64,000 bases of DNA from NCBI GenBank assembly GCA_013076295.1, contig RQOL01000863.1:2980180-3044179 (forward strand), read 5' to 3'. The notes under the pieces are model-generated. The model worked only from the letters and a program-made list of their open reading frames with translations, searched no databases and was not told where the DNA came from. Made by a program: the position numbers and the translations under genes. Origin of the DNA: Sanderia malayensis (lineage: Eukaryota; Cnidaria; Scyphozoa; Semaeostomeae; Pelagiidae). Position 1 is the stretch's first letter. Each line of letters begins with the position of its first letter. Positions 61,677 to 64,000 of the stretch are shown here, in pieces.

Positions 61677-64000
61677 ATGGCTGAGGAAATAGTTGAACGT
61701 AGGCCAAGGAGAGAGCGACGCAGCAGAACTCCTCAATCTCCTGATACTTCATCAGATGTTTCCAGTAAGTTATACATAAAGATGAATGAACAAATAAAAC
61801 ATCATATTTGATAGTAAAATATGCTCCAAAACGGCACAATTATCCTCTGTTTACATCAGTATAAAACAAAAGCAAGAGAAATCAGTGCAATAATGTCATG
61901 TTGCATTGTTGTTATGTTTCGTTATCAATTATACGACTGCAATTCTTTTTTGGAAGCTCTTAATCGTAAAATGAACAACTTTTGATATATTGGATCTGAT
62001 TGATATTTTTGTATTCTTTTTCAGATACATTTTCCTCCCGTCGCAGCAGAAGAAATTATAATGCCGATGATGATGTAAGTGTTACGATAATATACTTGTT
62101 GTTATTATATTTAGAAATTGGAAGGTACAGAAGTTATTTCATGATAAGAAAACTTGATAAGATACCATACAAGGGTTTTAAAGCGGTTATATTGAGATGA
62201 AAACGGCAAATCAAAGATCGTCAAACAATATTTGTTAAAAAATGACAATGTCAATACGAAGTTATCTTTTATTTTCTGGCCATTCATACCTTTAGTCATC
62301 TTGTTTACCCAGTACAATTCAAAGTCGAATAAAGGATTGTGCAAAATAAACGAGATTTAGTATTTGACAAAGCAAAATACGACAAATCCTTCCTATATCT
62401 CCTTTTCATTTCAAGGGGGATTTCAATAACCAACACAGTGTGTTCATTTTCTCTTCTTTCATCCACTCCTTTGCTTATTTCTTTACACTGTAAGAAACAA
62501 TTACGCTTTAGAGCCTTCTCCCTGTTTTGTGAGCCGTTTCAAATGTCACATTGTTATTGTGCCCATTTTCACCCGAGTGAGAAAGGAAAGGCTTTAAATA
62601 AATGTAATAATAATAATAGTGATAAGTTGTGTTTGTCTTCAGAGTTCGAACCTCACACAAGTCGTGTGTTCGATACCAGGTGCCAAGCTTAAAATCTTTC
62701 ATCCTCCCTCTGGAAATATTGTACTAGCCCTGTGTATGCGATTAAAGAAGGATTAGAACCGACTGATTGCTTTTTCAATATGCTGTTGATATAATAAAAT
62801 GTCCTTGATCCGGAAATTTTTTATTATTGAATACAGGATGAAGATGACAGAAGCCGCTCTCGTCGATCAAGAAGAGCCCAACGCGACGATGATGATGAAG
62901 AAGAAGAGACAACAACTAGAAGTTCCAGAAGAAGCAGGCGTGCTCAGGATGGTAAGAAACTAGATCATTTTAACTAGCTGTTAACATTGTTAAAATGAGT
63001 GCTGCTGTGATCTAAAACAAATAATCAAATCGTACTAGTGGTTTTCGCTCAGAAATAAGAAACATAACTTTGACCTTATGATATTCTCTTCCGCTGGGAA
63101 GCGCTCCTGTAGACTAACGGTAATTTACCTGCACACTAACCTCAAGACCACTGGTTCGAAACCTGATGAGGACACCTAGTTTGTGTTTTGATCAATTTGT
63201 AATTTAAATTTCCTAAAGGTGGGCGTGTATGCGCAGTACCATATATAGGCTACTGCGCAGGAATATGCATGACGTAATACTACTGACAGTGTATTGTGTA
63301 TCAGTTAGGGTTAGGGTTAGGGTTAGGGTTAGGGTTAGGGTTAGGGTTAGGGTTAGGGTTAGGGTTAGGGTTAGGGTTAGGGTTAGGGTTAGGGTTAGGG
63401 CTAGGGTTAGGGCTAGGGCTAGGGTTAGGGTTAGGGCTAGGGCTAGAGTACCGTAAAGGTGGGCGTGTATGCGCAGTACCATATATAGGCTACTGCGCAG
63501 GAGTATGCATGACGTAATACTACTAACACTGTATGGTGTATCACTTAGGGTTAGGGTTAGGGTTAGGCTTAGAGTGCCATAAAGGTGTTCAGCCTTTGCG
63601 CTTCTGAATCTGAATAAAAGTTAATAACCAGAAGATATTAGCCAACCAAATATCGCTTTTCCAATGCTTCTGAAGCGTAGTGGTCTCACTGCAATGCAGC
63701 ATAAATTACCGCCATTGGTGAATTGATTGAAAGTAAAGCCAGCATGCTGCTCAACGGAGGAGGATTCGAGGCTACGTGCAGGCTAGAATAACACAGACAA
63801 ACACACAAACATCCTCACAAGATTTTTTCTCGAGAAAGACTCGATTATGTTCTGCTGCGCAGACGCTTCGCTGCGCAGCAGCAACAACACAAACATACAT
63901 AATGATTGTGTATCATGCTAAATGATCATGTTTTGCATTTCATAGATGAGGAGGAGGAGGAAGTATCGGCCAGTAGCCGTAGAAGTAGGAGAAAGGTGGA
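61677..64000 (+). CDS. Arg-Ser/acidic repeat protein, 5' part only, family unknown
   Basis: Four exons in phase: 61677-61764 (MAEEIVERRPRRERRSRTPQ), 62025-62074, 62837-62951 and 63946 to beyond the window. A unit of Ser/Arg stretch followed by an acidic stretch repeats, with the core SRRSRR or SSRRSRR (SRSRRSRRAQRDDDDEEEE; RSSRRSRRAQD; SSRRSRRK). Alternating basic RS and acidic runs are seen in nuclear speckle and chromatin-associated proteins, but no domain identifies this one. Its third intron holds interstitial telomeric repeats. The start codon is the first ATG of an open exon; an upstream non-coding exon is possible. Confidence 0.7.
63213..63567 (+). repeat. Interstitial telomeric repeats joined to a duplicated 240-bp unit
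   Basis: A ~90-bp sequence (TAAAGGTGGGCGTGTATGCG.. to ..GTGTATCA) starts at 63213 and again at 63453, exactly 240 bp apart and nearly identical. Each copy ends in TTAGGG hexamers: 24 hexamers at 63305-63448 (the first 16 perfect, later ones with CTAGGG variants), and about four at 63545-63567 after the second copy. A shorter relative TAAAGGTG follows at about 63581. TTAGGG is the ancestral animal telomere repeat. Confidence 0.93.

Noticed and set aside
62605..62690. tRNA-like sequence around GTTCGATACC
   Set aside because: Only one box fits; no cloverleaf and no element ends.
63100..63175. Second tRNA-derived SINE (GGTTCGAAACC B-box near 63150)
   Set aside because: B box is good and an A-box-like GTAGACTAACGG is present, but the arms do not pair; could be a decayed copy only.
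63213..63517. Repeated RV, LG and TL dipeptide frames
   Set aside because: Translations of TTAGGG repeats, not genes.

Overview
This is nuclear DNA from an invertebrate animal. It is AT-rich, genes have short introns with GT..AG borders, and clear animal genes are present (Zic, SAMHD1, CFAP20DC, TMEM86, ITPK1, PGP, a HUNK-like kinase and a class A GPCR). (TTAGGG)n tracts and several short non-autonomous DNA transposons also occur. A cnidarian or another early-branching or marine invertebrate fits best, but the phylum is a guess. Exon models were read by eye from splice signals, reading frame and family similarity; borders may be off by a base or two.

Left part (0-15 kb): an ITPK1-like inositol phosphate kinase on the minus strand, cut by the window start and apparently carrying an unrecognised helical N-terminal extension; a complete 376-bp hAT-type MITE with an 8-bp target duplication; CFAP20DC (+, 6 exons); TMEM86 lysoplasmalogenase (-, 3 exons); and a HUNK-like kinase (+, 14 exons). 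TMEM86 and the kinase are head to head across about 340 bp.

Middle (16-29 kb): an intronless orphan rhodopsin-class GPCR, then the most unusual gene of the window, a predicted secreted protein of about 2,400 residues. It has a signal-peptide exon, several His-rich repeat blocks (one an array of 42-bp repeats) and a very long Lys/Glu coiled coil built of 348-bp modules. A net +1 frame break interrupts one module. PGP phosphatase (-, 9 exons) follows.

The region from 29 to 52 kb is gene-poor. It holds a tRNA-derived SINE, a 185-bp tandem repeat, three further foldback/MITE elements, a cluster of YY1- and NRF1-like sites, and a two-exon Zic transcription factor (-) surrounded by long non-coding DNA, as expected for a developmental regulator. 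Two orphan coding-like exons lie between Zic and the next gene.

Right part (51-64 kb): a large disordered Lys/Glu/Ser-rich protein gene (+), an intronless SAMHD1 dNTPase without its SAM domain (+), and the 5' exons of an Arg-Ser/acidic repeat protein (+) running off the window, with interstitial telomeric repeats in one intron. The genes show no common pathway; this is an ordinary mixed metazoan neighbourhood.
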